Shown: positions 52,783 to 63,655 of the stretch, piece by piece | Layout of the letters: each line of letters begins with the position of its first letter | How positions within the stretch are numbered: position 1 is the stretch's first letter | Assembly (NCBI GenBank): GCA_963576735.1 | Contig: OY755191.1 | Span: forward strand, 13,483,608-13,547,607 | DNA length: 64,000 nucleotides | Reading direction: 5' to 3' | Origin: Bedellia somnulentella | Taxonomy: Eukaryota > Arthropoda > Insecta > Lepidoptera > Bedelliidae | The notes under the pieces: generated by a model | What the model saw: the letters and a program-made list of their open reading frames with translations, nothing else | What the model was told of the DNA's origin: nothing | Database searches by the model: none | Position numbers and translations under genes: made by a program

Positions 52783-53060
52783 TCTATACTTATATTATAA
52801 AGCTGAAGAGTTTGTTTGTTTGAACGCTAGGATCTCAGGAACTACCCAATCAAATTGAAAAATTATTTTTGTGTTGGATAGTCCATTTATTGAGGAAGGT
52901 TTTAGGCTATATATCATCACGCTGCAACCAACAGGAGCAAACTATTAGCGAATAATGTTGCAAAAACGGGGATAATTATTCATACTAAGGCTTCCGTTGT
53001 GTGCGCTGCGTAAACGGTTTAAGTTACCCAAAAAAATGTATTAAAGAATTATTTCTCTTT
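52783..53060 (+). mobile_element. Helitron-like element, 5' part
   Basis: TCTATACTTATATTATAAAG, then GCTGAAGAGTTTGTTTGTTT and GATCTCAGGAACTACCCAAT. This is a 5' end and body I recall from non-autonomous lepidopteran Helitrons. It is inserted after A (A|TC). No CTAG end is visible, so the right limit is approximate. Confidence 0.55.
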
Positions 53061-54030
53061 AAATGATCTAAAAAACTGCCCGCGACAGTATATGTCTAAC
53101 TTTTAAGTTTCACTTACTATAACCATTTTTATGGTAAATAAATTTGGTCGAATTTAATGCATAATTGCCATAATGTTTTATCAACTTAATATTAATCTTT
53201 ATCCAAATAAATATGTTGTTGATTGAGAGTATTTAATTGAGAACAAAATTGTCCCTGACATCACTTAATTTAAATAAACATCTTAGAAGATAATACAATT
53301 TTTAAATTACTCCGTAACAAAATTTACACGCGTGCATAAAGCGCAAGACAAGACGCTGCGCTGGCCGGCGAGCGAGGTCACCTGCGCGAGAAGCTTATGT
53401 TTAAGCCTTATGCTATTAATATTATTAATGTGAAAGTTTAGATGTTTGTGTGTTTGTAGCTAAATGAAGACTAATTCACAGAACGTATTTAAAATAAAAT
53501 TTACAGGAAGCCAGATAATGATCCCAATTAACACAATAGGACACTTTTTATCCCAGAAAAATTAAGAGATCAATAAATTTTCTTAAAAAATGGTAAAACA
53601 GACTAAAAATCAATGCTCAGCCGAAACTACTATACTTATAAACTTAAAATTTATAAAGTGAAAAAATTGTGAGGACACTATGAAAAACACCTTTTTTCTC
53701 ATCGCATGACAGAGACCCTCAACAGGTCAGTATATATTTCAGTTTGACGACGTGAAAGTCTACACTTTTGACAGTACGAAGTCTGTGGGGTCAACTAGTA
53801 CTTAATATCCTGATGAAGTATGTAGATTTCTCACAGACCACTATTTGCATAGCAATTATCTCTCGTGCTTTATCTACGTCTGTGTTACGAATGCTTTGAC
53901 CCTTGCCAACTCTTAAGTTTTGCCATATAGAGAACAGGAGGGCAATTCTCGCAAGTTCAATATCATTGTCAAATAAATACATCTTTCTTTCCATCTTCCG
54001 TAGATACCGGCCCTAAATAACTATAGTATA
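53061..54030. other. Non-coding, with a Helitron/MITE-like piece
   Basis: TATTAATGTGAAAGTTTAGA and TTTGTGTGTTTGTAGCTAAA (about 53417-53600) resemble another common lepidopteran repeat. A GC-rich 50 bp lies at about 53335-53395. No gene. Confidence 0.4.
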
Positions 54031-55122
54031 CTACTCTATGTAAAAAGTATCGGGAATATGTCAATAAAAGACCCGCGTAAAAGAGGTCGTTTAAATTTTT
54101 TTACTGCATCATGTTGGTAGCACTGTACTGATTTAGCGCGCAAAATGTGAGCGGGATCTGTCATTTAATTTGTTTTAAACTACATTTTTTGTTGGTCATA
54201 GTTTTGAGTCCTCGGCGATTTTTACAATGGAAAATATTGTTGAACAAAGAGTGTGCCTCAAATTTTGTGTTTCGAATGATATTTCATGTGGTGAATCACT
54301 AAAAATGTTGCGAAATACCTACGGCGAATCGTGTTTATCAAAAACAAGGGCTTTCGAATGGTATAAGGCTTTTAAAGAAGGCCGAGAAGTAGTAGTAGAC
54401 TTGCCTCGTTCTGGTAGACCTTCAACCGCTACGACCAAAGAAAACATCGACAGAATCAAGAAGCTAGGGCTCGAAAATCGACGTATGAGTCTGAGAGAGT
54501 TGGCTTGGGAGGTGAACATATCTTTTAAGTCCGTCCACAACATTCTCATTGACATTTTAGGCATGAAACGCGTCGCCGCTCGACTAGTTCCAAAAGAGCT
54601 CAATTTTGTTCAAAAAGCGCAGCGAAAGCATATCGCTGAAGATATGGTTTCCCGAGCTTCTACGGATCCGACCTTTATGAAACGTATAATAACTGGCGAC
54701 GAGACATGGGTTTATGAGTACGACATGCAAACAAGCCAACGTCTTCAGAATGGCGTCTCGAAAACGAGCCGAAACCCAAAAAACCGCGGCAAAGTCGCAC
54801 CAAAATCAAGGTGATGCTGACAGTTTTTTTTTTGACTACCGTGGTGTGGTTCACTCCGAATTCCTTCCAGAGGGAGAAACAGTAAATAAAGAATATTATT
54901 TAGGCGTCATGAAGCGTTTGCGTGAGAGTATCCGCCGAAAACGTCCAGATTTGTGGCAACACAACTCATGGATGCTGCACCATGATAATGCACCATCACA
55001 CACAGCCATTATAGTGAAAGAATTTTTAGCGAAAAATTCAACAAAAGTTCTCGACGAATTTAGATGAATAATTTGTATTTTTTGTTTTATTGACAAATTC
55101 CCGATACTTAGTACACAGAATG
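54031..55122 (+). mobile_element. mariner transposon, internally deleted
   Basis: TIRs of about 39 bp. The left end starts CTACTCTATGTAAAAAGTAT and the right end (reversed) starts CATTCTGTGTACTAAGTATC; both continue CGGGAATWTGTCAATAAAA. They are flanked by TA at 54029-54030 and 55123-55124. At 1092 bp it is shorter than a usual mariner (about 1.3 kb) because the 3' part of the transposase gene is missing. Confidence 0.9.
54227..55066 (+). pseudogene. mariner transposase, frameshifted and C-terminally truncated
   Basis: The first frame (54227-54730) carries the N-terminal helix-turn-helix region (SLKMLRNTYGESCLSKTRAF, EWYKAFKEGREVVVDLPRSG, RPSTA linker) and the first catalytic Asp (ITGDETWVYEYD). 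After a small indel near 54730 the protein continues in another frame with SSEWRLENEPKPKKPRQSR, KIKVMLTVFFFDYRGVVHSE and HHDNAPSHTA (second Asp), then ends EFLAKNSTKVLDEFR, stop. A T run at about 54823-54831 adds a third Phe. The third Asp (YSPDLAPxD in the family, DD34D) and the C-terminus are absent. No active protein is possible. Confidence 0.9.
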
Positions 55123-55322
55123 TATAATCGATATATCACATTCGATTTCATATCTTATGATATGATATTATAGGGTATTCCAGAGAGTCGTAAAACTGTT
55201 ATTCTCACATTAAATAAGCAACAGTTGATTCAGTTTCGAAACTCACATAAAATAAATTCTATTTTTGGAAAACTTTTTCGTATATGTATGATTTGGCGTT
55301 GTTATTGAATTTGATTTCTCTC

Positions 55323-55352
55323 AATACATACATATACTTACGGCTCTAAATC
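55323..55352 (-). repeat. SINE-A tail scrap
   Basis: AATACATACATATACTTACG then GCTCTAAATC. Confidence 0.5.
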
Positions 55353-55364
55353 TTTCTTTTATCT

Positions 55365-56160
55365 AATGACGTGGCAGTGGCACAGAGGATGATGCAAGAA
55401 AACTACGACGCGCTGTGTTCGTGGGCCCACGACTTGGGTCTTTCAATAAATAAGGAAAAAAACTAAGCTGATGCATATCCATTCCCCATATCTTAAAATT
55501 AGTGTACTACCAAAAGTGATAGCGCACGACCACCAGTGTCTGCATACACGACACGCCCGTCCTCATGCCACTGCAACGCACTTGATCTAGTAGACAAGCA
55601 TATGTACCTGGGACTAGTTGTTGATCATAAATTTAACTGGGGACCCCATGTGGAACACGTGTGCGACAAGCTGAGAGCAATTCTATCAAAACTAAGTATA
55701 ATGAAATGTAAATTGCCTTACCAGACCCTAAGGCTCTTGTATATGGCATTAGCAGACTCAGTAATCAGTTATGGTATCTCTAGTTATGGCAGAACATACA
55801 AAATATATATGACCTACAATTAAGACTCCTGAAAGTAATTGTTCCCTATAAAATAAAATGTAAATTTAAAAACAATTATAACGATTTATTCCAATATTGT
55901 AAAATTATTAATGTATACGATAAAGTTAAGATTGAAATTGTATCGGAGTATCATAGCCAAATCCAATCGCTCACTAAAGTAACAAGAACTAATAACCTTA
56001 GACCACTGAATTATCTGCCACTGTATGTATGTCCGACTAGTAGTAATGAATACGGGAGGAGGGTGTGGACTCACATATTGCCTCATATACTTAACCAATT
56101 GCCTAAGCAACTAAGTCTTGACCTTATTAATTTAAAAAAAATAAAAATAAAAGTGTATTA
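55365..56160 (+). pseudogene. Non-LTR retrotransposon RT, 5'-truncated and frameshifted
   Basis: Frame pieces: DVAVAQRMMQENYDALCSWA, then 55536-55823 with MYLGLVVDHKFNWGPHVEH, VCDKLRAILSKLSIMKCKLP and YQTLRLLYMALADSVISYGI, then after a frameshift LRLLKVIVPYKIKCKFKNNY ... RRVWTHILPHILNQLPKQLS and a stop at about 56160. YLGLVVD..FNW..H......KL is the thumb region after the RT domain in jockey-like LINEs. An AT-rich 3' UTR runs to about 56410 and ends in a T-rich tract. Confidence 0.78.
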
Positions 56161-56542
56161 AAAAAATACTTTATTGATGGTAAATGTGTGAACCCATCGC
56201 CCTCCACCTCTAAATAAAAAAGATATTTTTAATTATTAACTTATTACATCTTAAATCCAGTCCAGTCCAGTAAATATTGTAAAATCTTATATTAGACTCC
56301 CTAGGGGCCACAATCTAGTTTATAAGTATAGATTAATACCCCTTTGTATTATAATCATAAATGTTAAAAACCTCTAAAATAAATAGTTTCAAATTTTAAT
56401 TTTTTTTTTTTTACTAAAATAATCAGAGATAAAATGTGTATTCCGAATAATATAAAAATGTTTAGTTACTTTTATAGTTAACTGACATCATTGACACCTT
56501 CAATCTTTTGCTGTTTTTGTAACAGGACAATGTATTTAAGCA
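56161..56542. other. LINE 3' UTR and spacer
   Basis: The tract includes the doubled word CCAGTCCAGTCC (about 56260) and AAAATAAATAGTTTC before a poly-T. No gene. Confidence 0.5.
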
Positions 56543-56652
56543 ACATACATATTTACATATACTCACGGCTATAAATCCCTTGAAGGGGTAGCCAGAGCTA
56601 GGGAATTAGAAATTCCTGAGGCACTTTTGGACATTGCGTGGGGAAATGATGA
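56543..56652 (-). repeat. SINE-A, 3' half
   Basis: ACATACATATTTACATATAC, TCACGGCTATAAATCCCTTG, GGGGTAGCCAGAGCTAGGGA. Confidence 0.78.
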
Positions 56653-56713
56653 TGATATTGGCAATATAAAAAACAAATTAACTGTTTATTGCTCGAAAAC
56701 AAAATTAACAAAA

Positions 56714-57583
56714 TCTATACTTATAATAAATCTGTAGAGAGGTCAATTCTGTACATTAAATATATTTTCAAAATAACTATCAGGGGGTGATTAGTGATCG
56801 ATACTGATGTCAAAAATGAAATCAGTAAAATTTTTGTCTGTCTGTCTGTCTGTCGGTTTGTATGTTCCTTATGGAAACAAAAACTACTCGACGGATTTTA
56901 ACGAAACTTGGTACAATTATTTTTCATACTTCTGGGCAGGCTATAGTGTACTTTTTAGCAAAGTAGTGAAGGGGAATTTTGGAAAATTTTGGGAAAACGG
57001 GGGAAGTTACTCCATTTTTTAAGCTTTTGTCGCGCGTGCAGCCTTAATGGTTACAGTTACATAAAAATCATGTATCACAGAATCAACATAAAATTGCCTA
57101 AAAAATATCCTTCAACAGCATATGTCTATCTTTTATGGTTGACTCACAATAACACGTGTAACTCCTGATAGCTTAGCAGTTCAGAGCATCCTGATTATAT
57201 TTGTTTACTCTTACGTTTATAGTTCTCTAATTCATCTCAAATTTGAAAAAGTTTACATTATTACATTACCTATTCAATAAAAAAAGAATCATAGAAATCG
57301 GTATAGAAACACCAAATTAATACATGATATAAGCCATCGCGTCCTGTCGTCGCACGTGAATACTGAATCATGCTGAATTACTTTTTAGTAATGGTTGCGC
57401 GGGCAAAAGATAGCCGTGAGTATATGTATGATGTATGCAGAGTTTGTAACTCTGATCATAAAGCTAAACTATTCAGGAGTGCTATAAGTGGCGCTAAATT
57501 TCACAAAGGTTGAGCAGTGATTGAAGAAACCTCAGATATTTTTAAAACTACGCTAACCGTGCGAAGCTGGGCCGATACACTAG
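56714..57583 (+). mobile_element. Non-autonomous Helitron
   Basis: The 5' end TCTATACTTATAATAAATCT and 3' end GTGCGAAGCTGGGCCGATAC ACTAG sit between A (56713) and T (57584), the A|T target of Helitrons with TC..CTRR ends. The body has ATCAGGGGGTGATTAGTGAT, a (TCTG)n tract and CTACTCGACGGATTTTAACG, which I recall as common in Lepidoptera. There is no Rep/helicase coding. A SINE-A tail (57409-57440) lies inside. Confidence 0.75.
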
Positions 57584-58084
57584 TATATAATAATTCTGTT
57601 TCACAATGAAGTATATCTAACCAATGTATTAATAAAGTACTAAAGGATAGGAAACAATTACACGTTCTTGTTTGCATTTATTCCATCCTTTATTATGTAT
57701 TGCAATAAAAATAGGAAGAATAAAACGTTTTTATGTTTAAAAACAGTTATTAAAATGTATAGAAAATATTATTTTTTTGCATACGAACTCGATTAATAAA
57801 ATATATAATTAATCGTTTACAGCCGAATAACCCTAATGGTATTAAAATATTAAAGTGAATAGTAACGAGTAAGAGCATAGGTAAGAACAAAATATGTTTA
57901 TGTTTAATCGGATTTATTTTGTATCTTAGCTGAAAATAGTTGTAAATCACCAGCAAAACATACGACCACAAATAAATATTCGTTGAACTTGACATTCGGA
58001 TACCATACGGATGTTGTTTCTTCAGGGAAATTTATCGTTCCAAGCGAATTTCCTTTTTATTTTGATAATTTTATTGCAGACAAC
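57584..58084. other. No gene seen
   Basis: AT-rich sequence with no recognised feature. Confidence 0.5.
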
Positions 58085-58425
58085 CGTAATAGAATAGCTC
58101 AATTGGTAAAAACTTTCGACGGTCATGCAGACAGGCGTCGTTTCGGTTCGAACCCCGAGACGGGCGTACACCAATATGCTTTATCTAAAAGTCATATGTT
58201 TGGTTAATTTATCTGGTTATTAACGGTGAGGTTACTTAGTCATGTGACAGTGTGTTCGTACAAAACGGCGATAGGCCTGCCCCCTATCACGTGAGTACAC
58301 TGTCCATGCAAAACGTGGGTACTCTGAACACCAGGTGACAAAGTCACGTGATGTTCAGAAGTATTAGTACCTCTGCCAACCCCTTCGGGGATATTCGGCG
58401 TGAACGTTTATGTTTATGTTATATA
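58085..58425 (+). repeat. SINE-B with a third type of tRNA head
   Basis: The head AGAATAGCTCAATTGGTAAA, AACTTTCGACGGTCATGC, TTTCGGTTCGAACCCCGAG is clearly tRNA-like (boxes A and B) but unlike the usual head. The body from TACACCAATATG and GGCGATAGGCCTGCCCCCTA to CCCCTTCGGGGATATTCGGC is standard, with one deletion near 58220. Confidence 0.82.
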
Positions 58426-58611
58426 TGTTTATATTTTATTTTGAAAGCTTATGGCTGCATTTACAAAATCGAATTAGTATGTAGATACTTAGCTGTAAAT
58501 AACAAGCTTCCTCATATAGTACATATTGTAATCGTAATGTATTAATATAACAAGTGTAATGGTCTACCTTTTGTGAAATAAATAAATAAATTATTATTAA
58601 AAATTATTATT

Positions 58612-58660
58612 ATTAGTAGCGCTGCAAACCCCTTTGGGGATATGCGGTGTGAAGGTTAAG
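58612..58660 (+). repeat. SINE-B 3' terminus fragment
   Basis: GTAGCGCTGCAAACCCCTTT, then GGGGATATGCGGTGTGAAGG. Confidence 0.6.
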
Positions 58661-60798
58661 TTAATCATTTTGGTTTATCATCTTGTACAATACACACAAT
58701 TTTAAATATATAACCAACCTCCGATTATTTTGTAGGTGTAGAGTGGAACTGATAAATATATTTTGTGTCATATTCTAATATCTATGCATATCAATAAAAT
58801 TTGAGTGTAAAATAACAGTTTCATACCAAATCCATACTACACTTTTGAAATTACTTCGCTTACAGTTTTGTATCTTTGTATGTGTATGTTCTGGCTAATT
58901 TCTTAAAATTGACTGGATTTTAAGTATGTTAACTAAGTCTCAGGCTGAAAGTATAATTGGTAAAAAATATAAGGAAACGGGGACGGAATGTTTTATTATA
59001 GGCTCCGCTAATGCAAAGCTTAAAATCCGAGGCTGAGAACCAGAAACAATCGGTAGTATATATCTTGTCAACTTGTTTTGAGCATTGTTATCACAAACAC
59101 CATAACTTGAGGTTTATGTACGTATATGCAATTATCACTTGTATTATTATTATTACGTAAGTTCCAACTCTTATTATGAACATAAAATCTCTTTCAAAAA
59201 ACTTGCCGACAACAAGGCTCTAATGGCTGTTATTATGCAAATAACGCACATTTATTTCGACGTCAAAAAAGAGAAACAAATGGAAAGGAACGGCTTTCGT
59301 CTCGATGTTATTTAGTATTATCACTTTCTGTCTGGACTTTTTGTTTTTATAATTTACAGGATAGCATATAACTTGTCTTGCGGGTGTAGTACGAAGTGAT
59401 TAATTAAAGAGTATTTTAGGTGGCATATTTATATAATTGTTTATTCTGAAACTTTTAGTTTCAATTTTAGAAGTTGTGCATGTCAGTTATTTAAATATAT
59501 GTATATTTCTGAAACGTGCGATTGCCATGACACTTGTTGTATACCTGTATGTTATGTAATTTGTAGTTTATTCTGTTTGACTTGACATTCTGTATGGATG
59601 CTGCATGAACGGAATCGTTAAAGGTTCTTATGAGTGATGTGGACTGGACTACTGGTGGTTTTTGACTCGACCGAATTAGCATTTTGTTAGACGTATAACC
59701 CTTTTTTATATGTGTGATTTGTTCGTACTTCTAGCCGATTGGTCATCTATTGATAAGACAATATCACGACAATAATTTTGTGAGAATTGCAAGCATTTTT
59801 TAAAATCTCAAGTTCAGATTGTCTTGGATGGTTCCAATCTCAACACGCAAATGCACCAGATGGGTTCTTTAGTTTCCAAGACTTGAACACTTCACTTGAA
59901 GATGGGTTTAATGAGGGCTGCCATGAATTTATGAAATTTTCATAGTTATCACTAATTTACATGATTAATCTATACTTGTTTTATTAACTACCAGTATAGT
60001 ATCTAACTTTAGACAATAGAACTCTTCGTTTCTCTAACGTGCATAAATTATTATGAACATTGCGGACAAACACTCAAGACACTGATATAAGTGTCGACTA
60101 AGAAACTTTATGTCTACTGTCTATATACCGCTCCATAAGTATAATAATACAAAATATCCTATTTTCTCCATAGCCAACCCTATCGAGTACAAAGTTTCAG
60201 AAGAGCTCTTGACAATAAGCGATCCTTGAACTTACACATTCACATCGACGTTGGTTCTTATACTAGGTCACGACCAAACAGGTAACAATTCTGCATTTTT
60301 TGTCAAAGTTTTATATAATAAGAGTAACACTATCATATTGGTTAGTAATGAGTTGGGCACATTGTTCAAAATTTACTAAAAGCTCCAAAACCTATAAGTA
60401 AAATTGAGCTACAAGAAATAAATTCAATTCAAGATAACCTCAAGAAATAACTTGTCATACACATCATGCCAGCTGTAAAGATATGTGCAATACATATTCA
60501 ATATGAAAGTCATATCGAGAAGTTTCTACGTCGAAATCTAAACATTATTTTATGGAAGAGCAATTTAAGTCGTAGAAGTAATCAAAACTTTACTTATTTG
60601 GTTCGGGCGCTATAGCTTCATGACAGCAAGCAGCATTAATACGCAAGAATGCAATAAAATTATGTGTGGTATTAAATAAATATTTAATAAATAGGTTTTA
60701 TTTTGAGAATATTAAATTAATTCTTTACTATAAAACACTGTTCATTAGGTAAGGAAAAAAAAACATTATTATATAGATTCACAATTTTGGTTATGGTT
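58661..60798. other. No gene seen
   Basis: 2.1 kb of AT-rich sequence without a recognised repeat or credible exon. Confidence 0.5.
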
Positions 60799-61121
60799 GT
60801 CTCGTGTGTAGTCTCGGCTTAGAATGTCACTACTCCTTTCTACCCATACATACATACATATACTCACGCCGTTAATTCACATTGGGGTAGGCAGAGACTA
60901 TCGATCGCCACTTCTATACTCCTTTCTACCCACTGGTGTCGTAAAAGCCGACTAAGGGCTATTTCATGTGGTTTTTAGGCGATGCGGTTGGAGACCCATC
61001 ACCAACTATACTTTATGTCTAACATCTTGTCCCTTAACAACTTCCAAATCAGGCTGAGGATTTTCTAGCTCTGAAGCTCAGGCTACCCCTTTTTGGGTAT
61101 TATCGCCTTGAGTATATACAT
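60799..61121 (+). repeat. SINE-A interrupted by a tiny LINE insertion
   Basis: The head (GTGTAGTCTCGGCTTAGAAT, CTACTCCTTTCTACCC) is split at 60846 from the rest (GTCGTAAAAGCCGACTAAGG, GGCGATGCGGTTGGAGACCC, AGGCTACCCCTTTTTGGG). Its (TATG)n tail is itself split by the transposon at 61122 and resumes at 63656. Confidence 0.85.
60847..60916 (-). mobile_element. 70-bp RTE-like LINE 3' end, dead on arrival
   Basis: The (CATA)n tail plus ACTCACGCCGTTAATTCACA, TTGGGGTAGGCAGAGACTAT and CGATCGCCACTT is the last 70 bp of the LINE. A perfect 16-bp target duplication TACTCCTTTCTACCCA lies at 60831-60846 and 60917-60932. Confidence 0.92.
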
Positions 61122-63647
61122 TAGGTTGGGTCGATTTAGGCAAAAAAAAAATTTTTTTACGATTTTTTATTATGGGTAGGTATCAAAAGTTGCAGAATAA
61201 TTAGTAGTTTTAAATAACGTTTCACGATTTTGATTTGATTATACTTTATAGCCCTCTACCTGTGATTGCAATTTCAGATTTTTGGATTTTTCACTCATTA
61301 GTTACCTAAGTGCTAAATCTTAATTAACCAAGTAAAATTTAATAAAAAACTCTGTTTTTCTCTATAAGATACATGTTTTAATAATAAATTCAAAGAAAAA
61401 TCTATACTAATTAAGTTTAAAGGACAAAAAAAAAGTTAATCATGAGGTACAAATTGGTAAATTAACACTTATATTCAGATTTAGAATCGAAAGATGGCAT
61501 CAGGCATCGAGACTCGAGTTTGGTGCGAATTATCCCATCTCGTGCTTTTTCTCCTGCTACAGTGATTGAGTCTTCGGTCACCAGCTTTACGCATCGCTCA
61601 ACCGCTTGACTGTGGCAGGGAAAGTTGGGAAATTTCATCAGAATATCGGATTTGTTTGACAGTTCATCGAGGAGCGTTGAGTCAGGAATTTTTGTAAGTA
61701 GAGGAGGTGAAGTTATTGCCAATTCTGTCCAGTAAATCATTTCAATGTTGTCTGTTGCATTGAAGTTTATTTTCGGAACTTTGAATACTCTCAAACTACT
61801 AGGTGATTCGTTTCTAGCTTTTATAATTCGATTTAGGCCTGGTGAATCCTTGAGGCCCGCTGGTTTGCCCATCTAACTCGCTGATTAAATGTCTTAATGG
61901 CAATTCGTTTGCGTGTAGCAGACAAACAAACCATTGAAGTGGCCTTTTTAAACGTATTTCCATGAGGCGTATAGCTCCAGACTTCCATCCAGTATTAGTA
62001 TTAGTTCCATCACATCCTATGCATTTCAAATCGTTCGACGGCACGTTGTTGCTTGAAAGAAAGATAATCACAAATAGCTAGCACAATTCGTGGTGTAGTA
62101 GGCCCTAAATATTGTGAGTTCGGTTCACTTATGAGACAAATATGCTCCCTCACTACCACTCGCCGATAGGATCGATTATCTTTTCTCTCAATAAGAAGTG
62201 TTTTGTCTTTTCTCCCGTCGAAATAAATACTTTCCAGCGCGCTTTGGTTTGTATTTATTTGTAGATTTTGCCTTGCTTTATTTCGGTCTCGCCGTACTTT
62301 GCTTTTATCAATTATCAATCGATTCTCTTCAAACGACACTAAACCAACATCTTGCATTACTGCAGTCGCAATTGCAGTCGCGGATCGGCTGGAAACTCCA
62401 TATCTATCGCAGATAAGTTTAGGAAGTCGTCATGTATTATAGGATTTTTCGCACTTGGAGGTGGATGTTGATGCTATATGATCCCTTTCAAAGGCTAATT
62501 CTGATACAGTTGCATCTTGATTCGCTTCAGAGATTGTATTTTTGCGGCGTATACCCTCCTTACGATTTTTAATTTCTGCGTTAAGTATTTTCGTCCGTCT
62601 TTCAAAAGTGCGCTGTAGTTTTTGGGTCGTATTTTGATCGATGCGCCCTATTATCATTTTTCTCTCGTTTCTTTGGTCTAACGTAAAAGAACGCTCGATA
62701 AGGGGCACCTTTTGGTCCTTAGGGCATTTGCAGGATTCAAAAGTCAAGCACTTACAAGATGAAACATCGAAAAGTCTTGTCATCGATGTTTCTCGGAATA
62801 TGCGAACTTTTTCTGTGTATGTCTCAGTTCTTTTTTGTTTCGGATATCGAATTAACTTTAAGTACTCATCATAATACTTCTTTCTAAGGTCCTTGATGCG
62901 TTTGGAGCTCACAATCGGAATTGAAGCCGAAGCCCAGATCTTTTAGTTGCCACGACAAACTACCGCGTGAACTTCGGTAACGGGCGGCTGTTTGCCGGAG
63001 TTTTGTTCTTGCAAGTCATATCTCACATATAAAATATACTTTATAATGTCACTTACAGTAGGTAAAACACTTACTGAAAGTTCGGAAGGTGTTCCAAATA
63101 TAGGACAACATACTTCACTTCGAGTTTTAAAATGTATTGAATTCATTTTACGAGCACTATTGTACCTACTTAAAAAGTCAATTGTATTATGATTAAATGT
63201 AAATAATGATAATACCATCACTTAACAATACTAAGAAAGCTAAATTATGCATAAACGATCAATTAGTCTCTCAAAAACAATAGTGGCTTGGCGGGGCAAA
63301 GTTCACGAGTGCACTGCAAATTATTGGAAATTAGGTAAATTTCTAATCTATCTATCTCGCTCATGCATGCGTGCACTAAGCGGGAACAGCTCATTACAAG
63401 CACGACACGTATTTAATTTAAATCGGAATTACAATTGAGATTAATAGAACTTAGTTGGGTGTGGTAAAACGAAATCGGAAGTACGGACGCAAAATTCATT
63501 TTGTTGAAAACTCAAGTCTCGGTAGAGGGCTCAAACATATATGTGACATTTTTTAAATTATTTTTACTGTATTTCTGAGCACCTTATGCAACTTTTGAAA
63601 CATACCCATATTTATTATATAACATTTATAAAAATCGACCCACCCTA
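61122..63647 (-). mobile_element. DNA transposon of unassigned type with 8-bp target duplication
   Basis: The ends are TAGGTTGGGTCGATTT (left) and, reversed, TAGGGTGGGTCGATTT (right). Further inside, both arms share TATGGGTA..T.TCAAAAGTTGCA (61170; 63610 reversed) and GCCCTCTACC (61251-61260; 63521-63530 reversed), so the TIRs are about 140 bp with small indels. Flanks are ATATACAT on both sides (61114-61121 and 63648-63655), a perfect 8-bp duplication within a SINE-A tail. The only coding content is the broken gene listed next. Confidence 0.85.
61462..63221 (-). pseudogene. Broken gene of an uncharacterised arthropod protein family, probable transposase
   Basis: Minus strand. One frame from 63221 down to about 62060 is broken only by TAA (62943-62945) and TGA (62430-62432): FKTRSEVCCPIFGTPSELSV, SVLPTVSDIIKY, IWASASIPIVSSKRIKDLRK, SCKCLTFESCKCPKDQKVPL, ERSFTLDQRNERKMIIGRID, ICDRYGVSSRSATAIATAVM. 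After a frameshift comes KCIGCDGTNTNTGWKSGAIR then RPLQWFVCLLHANELPLRHL. After another shift, with probable loss of a long middle section, comes LRVFKVPKINFNATDNIEMI ... PCHSQAVERCVKLVTEDSIT and a stop at 61462. I recall the same blocks from many unnamed aphid and other arthropod proteins. Asp in CDGT, the C-x2-H of CLLH and Glu in QAVER are candidate RNase-H-fold residues (hAT-like pattern, inferred). The surrounding TIRs support a transposase. Confidence 0.7.
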
Positions 63648-63655
63648 ATATACAT

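Noticed and set aside
57983..58207. 74-codon ORF with a tRNA-like centre
   Set aside because: It is a read-through of the SINE-B head with no protein features.
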